This document shows positions 52,545 to 61,593 of a stretch of 64,000 bases of DNA, in pieces (position 1 is the stretch's first letter; each line of letters begins with the position of its first letter). The stretch is taken from NCBI GenBank assembly GCA_947581925.1, contig CANPWB010000001.1, positions 83,776 through 147,775 on the forward strand. The letters run 5' to 3'. The DNA is from an uncultured Clostridia bacterium (GTDB lineage: Bacteria; Bacillota; Clostridia; Christensenellales; CAG-917). The notes beneath the pieces were generated by a model. The model searched no databases. It was not told the origin of the DNA and worked only from the letters and a program-made list of their open reading frames with translations. Made by a program: the position numbers and the translations under genes.

Positions 52545-53546
52545 ATGACTGAAACAAGAGAAAAATATTTTGAAAATTACGAGACGATGGTCAGCGTTTT
52601 CGGCGAGCTGGACGCAAACATAAAGCGTATCGGCGAGGCTTTCGGCGTGGATATCCTCGCTATAGGCGCCTGTCTCACCGTGAAGGGAGAGGCGGCGGCG
52701 GTCGAGGACGCGATGAGCGCGCTTTGCGCTTTGGAGCAGCTTGCCATCAAGCACCCCATATCCTCCGCGCAGGTGGAGTCCGTCATAGACAAAGTTAAGG
52801 CGGGAGAGAGACCGGACGTCGAAGGCATGCTGGGCGCGGTCGCGGTGACGGCGCGCGGCAAGATCGTGAGGGCAAAGACCTTCGGACAGAAGGCGTATGT
52901 GGACGCCATAAAGTCAAACGGCGTCGTTTTCGGAGTAGGACCCGCGGGCACGGGCAAGACCTACCTTGCGGTAGCGCTCGCACTGCAAGCGTTCAAGAGC
53001 GGCGAGGTGGACAGGATAGTCCTCACGCGTCCCGCAGTGGAGGCGGGAGAGAAACTCGGCTTTTTGCCCGGGGACCTCAATGAAAAGGTGGACCCGTATC
53101 TCAGACCGCTTTTTGACGCGCTAAGGGAGTTTTTGGGCGAGGACACCTATCAAAAACTCATTGAAAAGGGCGTTATCGAGGTGGCGCCTCTCGCGTATAT
53201 GAGGGGCAGGACGCTGAGCGGCAGCTTTATCATCCTCGACGAGGCGCAAAACACTACGCCTGAGCAAATGAAGATGTTTTTGACGAGGATGGGCGAGGGC
53301 AGCAAGATAGTTGTCACGGGCGACGTCACGCAGATAGACCTTCCCCGCGGCCAGCTGAGCGGAATGAAGCACGCTATGGCTGTGCTTAAGGACGTGAAGG
53401 GCATAAAGATCGTGGAGCTCACCTCAAAAGACGTCGTGAGAAATGAGTTCGTCGCAAGGATAATCGAGGCGTATGACCGTTTCGAGAAGGGCGGCTACAA
53501 CAAAGACAATAATAAAAATCTTACAAATACCGATACGGAGCAATAA
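52545..53546 (+). CDS. phoH: PhoH-like ATPase
   Basis: 333-residue P-loop ATPase of the PhoH/YbeZ family, probably linked to RNA handling or ribosome maturation with YbeY. Walker A GPAGTGKTY at about 131-139, Walker B FIILDEAQNTTPEQMKMFLTRMG, plus VTGDVTQIDLPRGQLSG. N-terminal 100 residues form the usual KH-like extension. Good site GGGAAGGAGTAA. Fixed place between yqfD and the HD protein as in other Clostridia. Confidence 0.96.
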   Translation: MTETREKYFENYETMVSVFGELDANIKRIGEAFGVDILAIGACLTVKGEAAAVEDAMSALCALEQLAIKHPISSAQVESVIDKVKAGERPDVEGMLGAVAVTARGKIVRAKTFGQKAYVDAIKSNGVVFGVGPAGTGKTYLAVALALQAFKSGEVDRIVLTRPAVEAGEKLGFLPGDLNEKVDPYLRPLFDALREFLGEDTYQKLIEKGVIEVAPLAYMRGRTLSGSFIILDEAQNTTPEQMKMFLTRMGEGSKIVVTGDVTQIDLPRGQLSGMKHAMAVLKDVKGIKIVELTSKDVVRNEFVARIIEAYDRFEKGGYNKDNNKNLTNTDTEQ

Positions 53547-53560
53547 ATCGGAGAAGCACT

Positions 53561-55030
53561 ATGATTGACGATGTGAGAGACCTTTCGGTCGTTGAAAAAA
53601 AGAAAATTCTTGCGCGCAAACGCTTTTTCAAATGTTTAGGGCAGTGTATCGCCGGCATCGTGATCGCGACTTGCGCATGCGCGTTGTTCGGGCTGTTCAT
53701 GGCAAGCGACTTTCTTGCGGCGTTCAAGCCGTCCGCTGTATATAAGACGGTAGGACTGTTTGTGACGGCGTTCTGGATAAATGCGTTGTTGTTTGCGGGC
53801 GTTTACAGGTTCGCAGGCAAGGATGGCAAGCCTGTCAGGGACTATTGGCTTTGTACTATTATCGCCGTAATAACCTACATTGTGTCTATGGTGAGCTCCA
53901 AAATGCTCAACGTGTTTGCAATGCCGCTCACGCTCTCGACGCTCGTGATAATCGAGCTCATAGGCAGGAGATCCGCCACGCTCACGACCGCGCTCGTCGC
54001 GATACTCGTCATATTCACGTACGTATTTTCAGGCGGGAGCTATGACATAAGTCTTGTCGTCGCGGCGGCGATATGCAACGGGCTTACCGCGCTCGTAGTC
54101 AATTTCTTTGTGCACAAGCACTATAACCGCCTCAAGTTTTTGCTTATGGCGCTCTTCAGCCCCCTGATCGTGCAACCCATAGTCGTCGCGGTCACGCTTG
54201 CGCTTGGGGACGTGTCAATAAATATGTTCTGGCACTTTGTGTGGAGCTACGGCTCCGCTGTGGCGGCGGCGCTCCTATTCATGCCGCTCGTCGCAATGTT
54301 CGAAGGTATTTTCAACATTGCGGACGATTTCAGATTGAGCGAGCTTTGCAATCTTTCAAATCCTCTGCTCAAGAGGCTCGCGAGCGAGGCTCCCGGCACA
54401 TTCAACCACTCGCTCGTCGTGGGCAACCTTGCCGAGGCTTGCGCGTCCGCGATAGGCGAAAATCCGAATATGGCGCGTTGCGCGGCGTATTATCACGACA
54501 TAGGCAAGCTGAAGGCGCCCCTCTATTTCAGCGAGAACCAATCCTCATACAACCCACATGACGAGCTCATTCCCGAGGTCAGCGTGAGCATGATAACCTC
54601 GCATACGCTCTTCGGCGAGATACTTGCGAGGCAGAACAAGTTGCCGAGCGAGATCGTGGACATCTGCCGTCAACACCACGGCACCGCGCCCGTCGGATAT
54701 TTCTATCGCAAGGCGCTCTCCTTGAGAGAGGACGGCGAGCTCGCCGTAAACAAGTACACCTATGCGGGACCAAAGCCGCAGACGAAGATAGCCGCGATAA
54801 TCATGGTCGCGGACACCATAGAGGCGGCAATGCGCGCATTCACCCCCGACACGCGCGAGGAGTATGTCAACCGTATCAATAAACTCGTGGACGAAAAGGT
54901 GGAGCTCAGGCAATTCGACGAGTGCCCAATCACTATGGGCGACATCGCCGTCATAAAGACCACTATAATTGAAGTTTTGCCCTCCATACACCATCGCCGC
55001 GTGGATTACGACAAACGCAAGAAGGATTGA
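53561..55030 (+). CDS. Membrane HD-domain phosphohydrolase, PgpH-like, lacking the outer domain
   Basis: 489 residues. About seven membrane helices from residue 25 to 255, then an HD domain with HNHSLVVGNLAEACA-like FNHSLVVGN, YYHDIGKLKAPLYF (HD at about 312-313) and ICRQHHGTAPVGYF. This is the 7TM-HD arrangement of c-di-AMP phosphodiesterase PgpH, and the position before ybeY is the usual one. Full-length PgpH proteins (about 700 residues) carry an outer 7TM-HDED domain of 200-300 residues before the helices; this one begins straight at the first helices, so that domain is missing. Start at 53561, site GGAGAAGCACT. Confidence 0.88.
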   Translation: MIDDVRDLSVVEKKKILARKRFFKCLGQCIAGIVIATCACALFGLFMASDFLAAFKPSAVYKTVGLFVTAFWINALLFAGVYRFAGKDGKPVRDYWLCTIIAVITYIVSMVSSKMLNVFAMPLTLSTLVIIELIGRRSATLTTALVAILVIFTYVFSGGSYDISLVVAAAICNGLTALVVNFFVHKHYNRLKFLLMALFSPLIVQPIVVAVTLALGDVSINMFWHFVWSYGSAVAAALLFMPLVAMFEGIFNIADDFRLSELCNLSNPLLKRLASEAPGTFNHSLVVGNLAEACASAIGENPNMARCAAYYHDIGKLKAPLYFSENQSSYNPHDELIPEVSVSMITSHTLFGEILARQNKLPSEIVDICRQHHGTAPVGYFYRKALSLREDGELAVNKYTYAGPKPQTKIAAIIMVADTIEAAMRAFTPDTREEYVNRINKLVDEKVELRQFDECPITMGDIAVIKTTIIEVLPSIHHRRVDYDKRKKD

Positions 55031-55031
55031 T

Positions 55032-55499
55032 ATGCTTTTTGTAGAAGGCGCGAAAATCTTTGAAAAGAGCCTCATGAAGAGGGTGGAAAGAGCGGTGCTC
55101 GAGGAGCTCGGGCAGGCGGACTTTTTCGAGACCTCGGTGAGCATAGTGGACGCGGAAACGATACGGAAGGTCAACGCGGATCAAAGAGGCGTGGACAAGG
55201 TCACGGACGTGCTGTCATTTCCGTATTTCGAGGGACTGAGGCCGCCGGTGAGAGAGGACGCGTTTTCGGACGCGGACAAGGACGGCAAGCGCGTAATGCT
55301 GGGATACATACTCATATGCCGCGAGAGGGCGGCGGAGCAGGCGGAAGAGCTTGGACACAGCTACAAGAGAGAATTAGGATTTCTCACCTGTCACGGACTG
55401 TTGCACCTTTTCGGGTTCGACCATATCAAAAGCGAGGACGAGGAAGTTATGACGGCGCGTCAACGCGCGATCATGGAAAGAGTCGGGCTTAAAGCATAA
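55032..55499 (+). CDS. ybeY: Endoribonuclease YbeY (rRNA maturation factor)
   Basis: 155-residue metal-dependent RNase for 16S rRNA maturation and quality control. Zinc motif CHGLLHLFGFDH near residues 119-130, plus TDVLSFPYFEG and LGYILICRERAAEQAEELGHS. Start at 55032, one base after the previous stop. In many relatives dgkA and cdd follow; here era comes after 122 bp, with no gene between. Confidence 0.95.
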   Translation: MLFVEGAKIFEKSLMKRVERAVLEELGQADFFETSVSIVDAETIRKVNADQRGVDKVTDVLSFPYFEGLRPPVREDAFSDADKDGKRVMLGYILICRERAAEQAEELGHSYKRELGFLTCHGLLHLFGFDHIKSEDEEVMTARQRAIMERVGLKA

Positions 55500-55621
55500 C
55501 GGATATAGCATGGCGGCATAAGCGTATGGCTGCCAAAGGAAATAACAAAAAAAATAAACAACATACCAAAAAATCGAATACAGTTTGCGAATAATAAAAA
55601 ATTTATAGACGGAAGGAAAGA

Positions 55622-56533
55622 ATGAAGGAAAATTTCAAATGCGGATTTATATGCGTGGCGGGGCTTGCAAATGCGGGCAAATCCACCCTTGTCAACGCGC
55701 TCGTGGGCGAGAAGGTATCCATCGTATCCTGGCGCCCGCAGACGACGAGAAATAAGTTGCTTGGCATAATAAACGCCGAGGACTATCAGATGATACTCAT
55801 TGACACCCCGGGCATACACGAGGCAAAAAACAAGCTCGGACAATATATGATGAAGTCCGTGCAGAGCGGGCTTAAGGACGTGGACGGCATAGTTTACGTC
55901 ATAGACGCTGCGAAGGGACTCAGAGCGGAGGACTACAAATTTTTGGAAAATACAGCGAAAAAGGCGCCCACTGTCGTCGCGCTCAACAAGCAGGACAGCG
56001 TGACGAGAGAGACCCTGTTTTCCGCGCTCGAAAAGCTCAACTCTATTGAGGGGCTGCGCGCGGTCGTGCCCATATCCGCAAAGAAGGCGGAAAACCTTGA
56101 GCCGCTCATGGCCGAGCTTGCGGGCATGCTCCCCGAGGGCGTGCCGCTGTATCCCGAGGATGAGTACACCGTAAGCTCCATGCGCTTTATGGCTACGGAG
56201 ATAATAAGGGAAAAGGCGCTCTATCTGCTCGACAAGGAAGTGCCCTACGGCATAGGCGTTTACATCAACAAGTTCGAGCAGCGCGAGGACAAGGATATCG
56301 TGGACATAGACGCGGACATAATATGCGAAAAACAGTCCCACAAGGCCATAGTCATTGGCAAGGGCGGAGCGACGCTCAAAAAGATAGCGACCGCCGCGCG
56401 CAAGGATCTCGAGGATATGGTGGGTATGAAGGTGTTTTTGACGCTGTATGTGCGCGTAAAGGACGAGTGGCGGGACAGCGATCTCGTCATGCGCGAGCTG
56501 GGATACGACATCAAGGACTTGAAAGAGGATTGA
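55622..56533 (+). CDS. era: GTPase Era
   Basis: 16S rRNA-binding GTPase of 30S assembly. 303 residues, standard. G1 GLANAGKST at about 14-22, G3 DTPG, G4 NKQD, G5 SAKKAENL; C-terminal KH domain with IGKGGATLKKIATAARKDLE. Site GGAAGGAAAG. Followed by yqzL and recO as in many Bacillota. Confidence 0.97.
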   Translation: MKENFKCGFICVAGLANAGKSTLVNALVGEKVSIVSWRPQTTRNKLLGIINAEDYQMILIDTPGIHEAKNKLGQYMMKSVQSGLKDVDGIVYVIDAAKGLRAEDYKFLENTAKKAPTVVALNKQDSVTRETLFSALEKLNSIEGLRAVVPISAKKAENLEPLMAELAGMLPEGVPLYPEDEYTVSSMRFMATEIIREKALYLLDKEVPYGIGVYINKFEQREDKDIVDIDADIICEKQSHKAIVIGKGGATLKKIATAARKDLEDMVGMKVFLTLYVRVKDEWRDSDLVMRELGYDIKDLKED

Positions 56534-56569
56534 ACGCATAAAAATTTCCTTTTGAAACATGCTAAGGAT

Positions 56570-56677
56570 ATGGACAGTAATGAACTTTGGCAGATTTTCA
56601 GAAGGACGGGCGATATCGAGTGGTACACACTTTATCGCACTATGAAAGAAGAGGACAGCCCCGAAAAACGCATATGA
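56570..56677 (+). CDS. yqzL: YqzL-like micro-protein
   Basis: 35-residue ORF between era and recO. The sequence (ELWQIFRRTGDIEWYTLYR, then MKEED) fits the YqzL pattern W-x-[VI]-F-x-x-[ST]-G-x-[IV]-x-x-Y-x-L-[YF]-[KR], a tiny protein found at exactly this place in Bacillus and Clostridia. The ribosome-binding site is weak (AAGGAT just before the ATG). Function unknown. Position makes the call; sequence match is by eye. Confidence 0.75.
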   Translation: MDSNELWQIFRRTGDIEWYTLYRTMKEEDSPEKRI

Positions 56678-56694
56678 GTAAGGGCTGAAGGCAA

Positions 56695-57393
56695 ATGACG
56701 TCCGACAGCTTAAAGCTTAAAGCGATCGCGGTGAGAGCGGTGCCGTACGGCGAGAGTGATATGATAGTCACTCTTGTCGGCGTTGAGACGGGAAAGATCA
56801 CCGCCACCGCAAAGGGGTGCCTCAAGCGCGGCGCGAAGCTCAGATACGCCGCGGAACCGTTCAATTTCGGCGACTATGTTCTGGCGGGAAGAAACGGGCG
56901 TTATGTAATCGTCGAGTGCAGCCAGATAGAGAACTTTTCGGGCATTACAGCGGACATAAATTGCTATTATGACGGCTGCCTCATACTTGACGCGCTTGCG
57001 AGGCTTAGCGAGGAGCCGTCTCCCGAAGTCTTTCTTTGCGCGCTCAAAGCGCTCGCGGCGCTCGCGGCGGGGCCAGACGACCCTTCCGCCGTAGTCAGAG
57101 ACTTTTTGCTCGGCGCGCTCGAGGCGGGAGGCAGCAGCCTGGACTTTTCAAAGTGCAATGTATGCGGCATGCTGCTTGATGGCGAGGCGTATTTCAGCGA
57201 TGCGGACGGCATAGTTTGCAAGCATTGCGTGGGCGAACACGCCATAGAGATCGACGCAGGGACGCGCGCGTTTCTCGCGGGGGAGAGCGGCGGCGAGACG
57301 GTGGGCATAAGGGCAAACATCCGCCTCATCGAGCTTGTATATATAATGTTGGGAGTAAAAATAAACACACGTTTTTTGACGGAGCAGATATGA
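56695..57393 (+). CDS. recO: DNA repair protein RecO
   Basis: Helps load RecA on SSB-coated DNA. 232 residues. N-terminal OB fold (KAIAVRAVPYGESDMIVTLVG, then KGCLKR and GD), helical middle, and a zinc site CNVCG...CKHC near 157-180. Its stop overlaps the next start (ATGA). Start at 56695; no strong site visible. Confidence 0.93.
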   Translation: MTSDSLKLKAIAVRAVPYGESDMIVTLVGVETGKITATAKGCLKRGAKLRYAAEPFNFGDYVLAGRNGRYVIVECSQIENFSGITADINCYYDGCLILDALARLSEEPSPEVFLCALKALAALAAGPDDPSAVVRDFLLGALEAGGSSLDFSKCNVCGMLLDGEAYFSDADGIVCKHCVGEHAIEIDAGTRAFLAGESGGETVGIRANIRLIELVYIMLGVKINTRFLTEQI

Positions 57394-59399
57394 AAAACAG
57401 ACGTATGATTTCAAGAATGATCGCAGTCGTTACGCTTTTTGCCGTAGCGTTGACTTGCACGGCGCTGTTTGCAGCATGCAACAAGTCAAAGCCGAAGGGC
57501 ATAGCGGATATCTTCAATTCGAGAGAGAATTTCGGCGAGCTCACTTCGAGCAAGCTCGAGTTCACTCTCCCCGCGGGATGGGAAGTCTACACCGACTCGG
57601 ATCCGTCCACATCCTCGTCATCCTCCTCAAAGGATTATGAGAAAAACAGCGACGTGGGCTACATACCGGAGCTTGACGCGTTTATTGTCAGCCAAAAGGC
57701 GGGCAGCAGCACAAAACTGTCCATCGTAAAGTGCGGCGACGAGACAAAATACAATGACGAACTTATTGCGGGCATGATGTTTCACCCGAGCCAAGGCATA
57801 AGTGCTTTGCGCTTTAAGGACGGGCTGGTTGCCTGTCTCTTTGACGATGGCACTGCTGGCGCGTTCGACGCGAAAACGGGCAGGGAAGTTTTGTCCCGTT
57901 CCAAACTTGGCAAGGCTGAAGGAAAGGACTCCACGGGATATTCCGACACCAGCGGCGCAAATATAGACAGCGTCATCAAGATACTGTGCGCGGGGCTCAT
58001 CGCCGTGCATTACGACTACGACCACGACGGACAGAGCGGCTATGTCTCCATCTACCGTCCCACATATGACGGCGATATAGAAAATAGAGGAGAGCTTGTC
58101 TGCCGCATAAAGAGTTCTGTCGGGCTTTCGCAGGTGGACGGTTTCGACGGCAAGTACGCGACTGTGAGCGGGACGTCAAACGGCGAGTACATTTTCAGAG
58201 TACCCGATCATGCTCCAAGCGGCGGCGCGCAGAGCATAGAATCAACGTCGAGAGGCACTTTCACCACAAACAGCAAGACGAATTATACCGACGAAGTCAC
58301 CTATCTCGGCAACGGAAAATTCTTTGTGTGCCAGGATTGGGAAGTGTCCGAGGGTACGGACTATGCCTACTATAAAGACGGCAAGTACGTTGACCTGAGA
58401 CACGGCGTGTACAATGCGGACAGCGACGCTTTCAGGGAAGTCGGAAAAGATAAGATATTCAACGATCTCACAAACAATCGCTATAAGAAAAGGTCCAATG
58501 TGAGCGTGGACGTCAGCCCCTACCTCAAGGACGGCTATACCTATGTGACCTATGGGCTCACGATATACGAGTCGGGTGGCAAGAAACTCGGGCGTTACGA
58601 CCAATTCATAATAGACAGCGATCTGAACGTCGTAATGTCGCTCTCGGACAACTTCGGCGTGACAGTTAAAGACCAGAAAAAAGGCAATGTAGAGTGTTTC
58701 GACTTGTTGATGTATGGCGTGGACGGGAAATACTATTCCCCCAACAAGCAGAGCGCTATGAACGTATACGACGCGGGCGGCAAGCTTTTGTGGCATGACG
58801 ATCGCTCCGCCGTCACAAAGCAGGAGTTCAACAGCAACATCATGGCGGTCGAGATGCCGGGGACAAGCTCGTCCTCGTCGCTCTTCGGCGCATACGACGC
58901 AGTCGGAAATTTGATCGTGCCCTTCGATTACGATATGCTCAAGACTTATCGCGGCGCATACACGCTAGGCAGACGCTATGGCAAGTCGGGCAACGAGGGC
59001 GAAAGCACATCTACGCGCTATTTGCGCCTTATCGGGGCGGACGGGAAGGAAATAGCCGAAGCCGAGATGATAGACAAGAACGGCAACATCACGACGGCAA
59101 AGCCTTTTTCGGATATGGCATACAACTCGTCGTCCTCAACAAGCATAACGTATGCCGCCTGCGAGATGGGATGCTATATGTTCAGAGTTGACATGGGAGA
59201 GGGCAGCGGCGACAGCAGATACAAGTACGGCGTCCGCAACTACTCGCCAAAATATCATGACAGCGTCATTATCCCCGCGACAATGGCGGCGGGCAGCAAA
59301 CTGTACTCGTGCTTAAGCTCTCCGTCGGACTTGTTCGTGTTTGAAAAGCAGGAAGGCAAGACAGGCGACATCACTTTCGCCGTTTACAGGCTCATCTGA
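57390..59399 (+). CDS. Large lipoprotein with WG-like repeats
   Basis: 669 residues. Signal peptide about 1-30 with lipobox LFAAC (Cys31). A Ser-rich stretch follows near residue 75. The rest is beta-rich. Scattered segments such as FGAYDAVGNLIVPFDYDMLKTYRGAYTLGRR and LMYGVDGKYYSPNKQSAMNVYDAGGKLLW resemble WG or beta-propeller repeats of secreted Clostridial proteins, though they are irregular. No catalytic motif. Coupled to recO by a 4-bp overlap and followed one base later by the tsaC gene, an odd place for a cell-surface protein. Function unknown. Confidence 0.7.
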   Translation: MKNRRMISRMIAVVTLFAVALTCTALFAACNKSKPKGIADIFNSRENFGELTSSKLEFTLPAGWEVYTDSDPSTSSSSSSKDYEKNSDVGYIPELDAFIVSQKAGSSTKLSIVKCGDETKYNDELIAGMMFHPSQGISALRFKDGLVACLFDDGTAGAFDAKTGREVLSRSKLGKAEGKDSTGYSDTSGANIDSVIKILCAGLIAVHYDYDHDGQSGYVSIYRPTYDGDIENRGELVCRIKSSVGLSQVDGFDGKYATVSGTSNGEYIFRVPDHAPSGGAQSIESTSRGTFTTNSKTNYTDEVTYLGNGKFFVCQDWEVSEGTDYAYYKDGKYVDLRHGVYNADSDAFREVGKDKIFNDLTNNRYKKRSNVSVDVSPYLKDGYTYVTYGLTIYESGGKKLGRYDQFIIDSDLNVVMSLSDNFGVTVKDQKKGNVECFDLLMYGVDGKYYSPNKQSAMNVYDAGGKLLWHDDRSAVTKQEFNSNIMAVEMPGTSSSSSLFGAYDAVGNLIVPFDYDMLKTYRGAYTLGRRYGKSGNEGESTSTRYLRLIGADGKEIAEAEMIDKNGNITTAKPFSDMAYNSSSSTSITYAACEMGCYMFRVDMGEGSGDSRYKYGVRNYSPKYHDSVIIPATMAAGSKLYSCLSSPSDLFVFEKQEGKTGDITFAVYRLI

Positions 59400-59400
59400 T

Positions 59401-60381
59401 ATGGCACAGATAATAAAAGCACAATATGCGATTGACAAAGCGGTCGAGCTCATCAAATCGGGTGAGCTCGTCGTTTTTCCCACTGAGACTGTATACGGGC
59501 TGGGCGCAAACGCCTTTGACGCGGCGGCGGTTGCGAAGATATTCGAGGCGAAGGGAAGGCCTCAGGACAATCCTCTCATAGTGCATATTTCAAACTTGAA
59601 ACAGGCGGACGACATAGCCGTCGATATCCCCGAGGCGTTCTATGCGCTGGCGGAGCGTTTTATGCCGGGTCCGCTCACCGTCATACTCAAAAAGAGCGAT
59701 AATATCCCGAGTATTGTCACCGCGGGTGGGGATACCGTCGGCATACGCATGCCCGATAATATATACGCGCGCGAACTTATAGAGGGGAGTTGTCCGCTCG
59801 CCGCGCCGTCCGCAAACAGGTCCAAGCACATCTCCCCCACACTTGCCGAACACGTACAGGAGGACATCGGCGACAGCGTCAAGCTGATTATGGACGACGG
59901 ACCGTGCAGGGTAGGCATAGAGAGCACGGTGCTCGATCTGACCTCAGACATACCCACGATATTGCGCCCGGGCGCCGTTACGGCGAATATGCTCGCCGAG
60001 ATCTTGGGCGAGGTGAGCCTGCAAGGCAAGATTATCAGAGTCGCGAAGGCTCCCGGCATGAAATACGCGCACTACTGTCCGAAAGTCGAGACTGTTACCG
60101 CGCAGGACATACAACACGCCGTGAGCGCGTACGACAAAGCAATATCGGAAGGCAGACATCCCGTCATCGTCGCGCGCGATATTTATAGGGACAGCGTACG
60201 CGACAGGGCGCAGATATCCCTCGGAGTCACGGGAGAGGACTACGCGCGGAATATATATGCGGCGTTGCACTCCGCGGAAAAGAGCTATGATCTCATCATT
60301 ATCGAGGAGCTTGTCGGCTGCGACATAGCGCCGTCCGTAATGAACAGGGTGTTCAAAGCGGCGGGAGGAAAGCGCGTATGA
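59401..60381 (+). CDS. ywlC: Threonylcarbamoyl-AMP synthase (Sua5/YwlC)
   Basis: Makes the intermediate for the t6A base in tRNA. 326 residues: YrdC domain (about 1-200; VVFPTETVYGLGANAFDAAAVAKIFEAKGRPQDNPLIVHI, PSANRSKHISPTLAEHV, STVLDL) plus the C-terminal Sua5 domain from about 230, as in YwlC rather than the short TsaC. Start at 59401. Overlaps the phosphatase gene by 4 bp, the same ywlC-ywlE neighbourhood as in Bacillus. Confidence 0.95.
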   Translation: MAQIIKAQYAIDKAVELIKSGELVVFPTETVYGLGANAFDAAAVAKIFEAKGRPQDNPLIVHISNLKQADDIAVDIPEAFYALAERFMPGPLTVILKKSDNIPSIVTAGGDTVGIRMPDNIYARELIEGSCPLAAPSANRSKHISPTLAEHVQEDIGDSVKLIMDDGPCRVGIESTVLDLTSDIPTILRPGAVTANMLAEILGEVSLQGKIIRVAKAPGMKYAHYCPKVETVTAQDIQHAVSAYDKAISEGRHPVIVARDIYRDSVRDRAQISLGVTGEDYARNIYAALHSAEKSYDLIIIEELVGCDIAPSVMNRVFKAAGGKRV

Positions 60382-60812
60382 AGGTGCTTTTTGTGTGCAC
60401 GGGCAACACTTGCCGGAGTCCCATGGCGGCGGCGCTCTTCAACGCGTATGCGCGCAAGCGCGGCTTTTACAGGGCGACGAGCGCGGGGGTATTCGCGCAG
60501 GAGGGCGAGACGTCTGAATATGCGCTCGAGGCGCTGAGGCGCGCGGGACTCAGACCGAAAAAAAAGAAGGCGATACAGTTGGATGAGGCTATGCTCGGGA
60601 GCGTAGACGTCACCGTCACAATGACGAGGACGCAGCAGGACGTGCTCAGGGCAATGCGCCCGGACCTAAGCAATATTTACAGTATTTACGACATCGCGGG
60701 CGAGGATATCCCCGACCCGTACGGCGAGGGGAAGGAGGAGTATTTCATCTGTTGCTACGTCCTTAAAGAGCTTATGCCTCAAATTTACGATTTTATCAAA
60801 AAGCGGGCTTAA
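60378..60812 (+). CDS. ywlE: Low-molecular-weight phosphatase, YwlE-type (protein arginine phosphatase)
   Basis: 144 residues with the phosphatase loop CTGNTCRS: nucleophile Cys7, Arg13, and Thr11 at the place that in YwlE gives preference for phosphoarginine; tyrosine phosphatases have Ile or Leu there. Catalytic Asp in DIPDPYG. Neighbour ywlC supports a YwlE identity. Whether the cell has the matching arginine kinase McsB cannot be seen here. A terminator overlaps the last codons. Confidence 0.9.
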   Translation: MKVLFVCTGNTCRSPMAAALFNAYARKRGFYRATSAGVFAQEGETSEYALEALRRAGLRPKKKKAIQLDEAMLGSVDVTVTMTRTQQDVLRAMRPDLSNIYSIYDIAGEDIPDPYGEGKEEYFICCYVLKELMPQIYDFIKKRA

Positions 60813-60824
60813 AAGTCCGCTTTT
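60799..60824. terminator. Terminator between convergent genes
   Basis: AAGCGGGC pairs with GTCCGCTT (one G-U) with flanking A and T runs; ends ywlE and possibly the ferritin-like gene from the other side. Confidence 0.75.
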
Positions 60825-60863
60825 GTATGTGTAAAAGCCATTTTTTTGCAAATATATCCGCGT

Positions 60864-61346
60864 TTACAGCATATTCAAAAGCTGCTTGAAAATGCCTATA
60901 TGCAGCTCCTCGTCGAGTATTATGCGCTCGATGAGCAGTTTTACGCTCTCGCTGCGCAAATTCAGCACGGTACGCTCATATCCCACGATAGCCGCCTCTT
61001 CAGCCGCTATGTTCTGCATGAGGAATTTGTGCGGGTCGAGGGTATAGTTGACCATGCTGCCGCTATGGTAGGTGCGCGCGCCCATTATGGGATAGCCGCC
61101 AAGTTTGAATATCGCCCGTCCAAGCAGCTCGAAGTGTCTCATTTCGCACCTCGCTATGCCCGAAAGCGCGCGTCTCAGCTCGCCGTCCTCGGGGGATATG
61201 AAACTCTGAAAGCTGTAGGTCATAATTGCGGTGAGCTCGCTCCCCGCGCCCGCGTAGCTCGGCATGAGCAGTTTTGCCTCGGATAGCGTGTCCTCGGCTT
61301 GCACTTCGGGGTAGGGCAGTTCACTTGCGAATTTGAAATTTTCCAT
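60864..61346 (-). CDS. Ferritin-like di-iron/manganese protein
   Basis: 160 residues, four-helix bundle. Metal ligands in the usual pairs: AGSELTAIMTYSFQSF (Glu), CEMRHFELL (ExxH), NIAAEEAAIVGYE (Glu) and LDEELHIGIF (ExxH). This is the rubrerythrin/bacterioferritin/manganese-catalase superfamily, closest by eye to small ferritin-like proteins of Clostridia. No rubredoxin domain. Probable role in oxidative stress or iron storage; not proven. Start at 61346 (GGAGATATAAT before the ATG); upstream in-frame codons are AT-rich and lack a site. Confidence 0.8.
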   Translation of the reverse strand: MENFKFASELPYPEVQAEDTLSEAKLLMPSYAGAGSELTAIMTYSFQSFISPEDGELRRALSGIARCEMRHFELLGRAIFKLGGYPIMGARTYHSGSMVNYTLDPHKFLMQNIAAEEAAIVGYERTVLNLRSESVKLLIERIILDEELHIGIFKQLLNML

Positions 61347-61536
61347 ATTATATCTCCGTGCAAACAGTATATGCGGGTCGCGGAAAAGGTGACTATCCCT
61401 CGACGATTTTTTGTTTGCAACGCCTCGAAATCGCAAAAAAATGAAGCGACGACTCAAAACATGACAGGTTTATCATTCGCGTTTAATATTAAAACATCAG
61501 CTGATTTGCACAATAAATATTTTTTGCGCAAAATGC

Positions 61537-61565
61537 TTGCCAAATCAGGCGCCGTATGCTAAAAT
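61537..61565 (+). promoter_or_regulatory. Promoter of secG
   Basis: TTGCCA (61537-61542) and TAAAAT (61560-61565), spacer 17, about 28 bp before the secG start codon. Confidence 0.7.
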
Positions 61566-61593
61566 CGATAAGTACAAATCGGAGGTTCAATAA

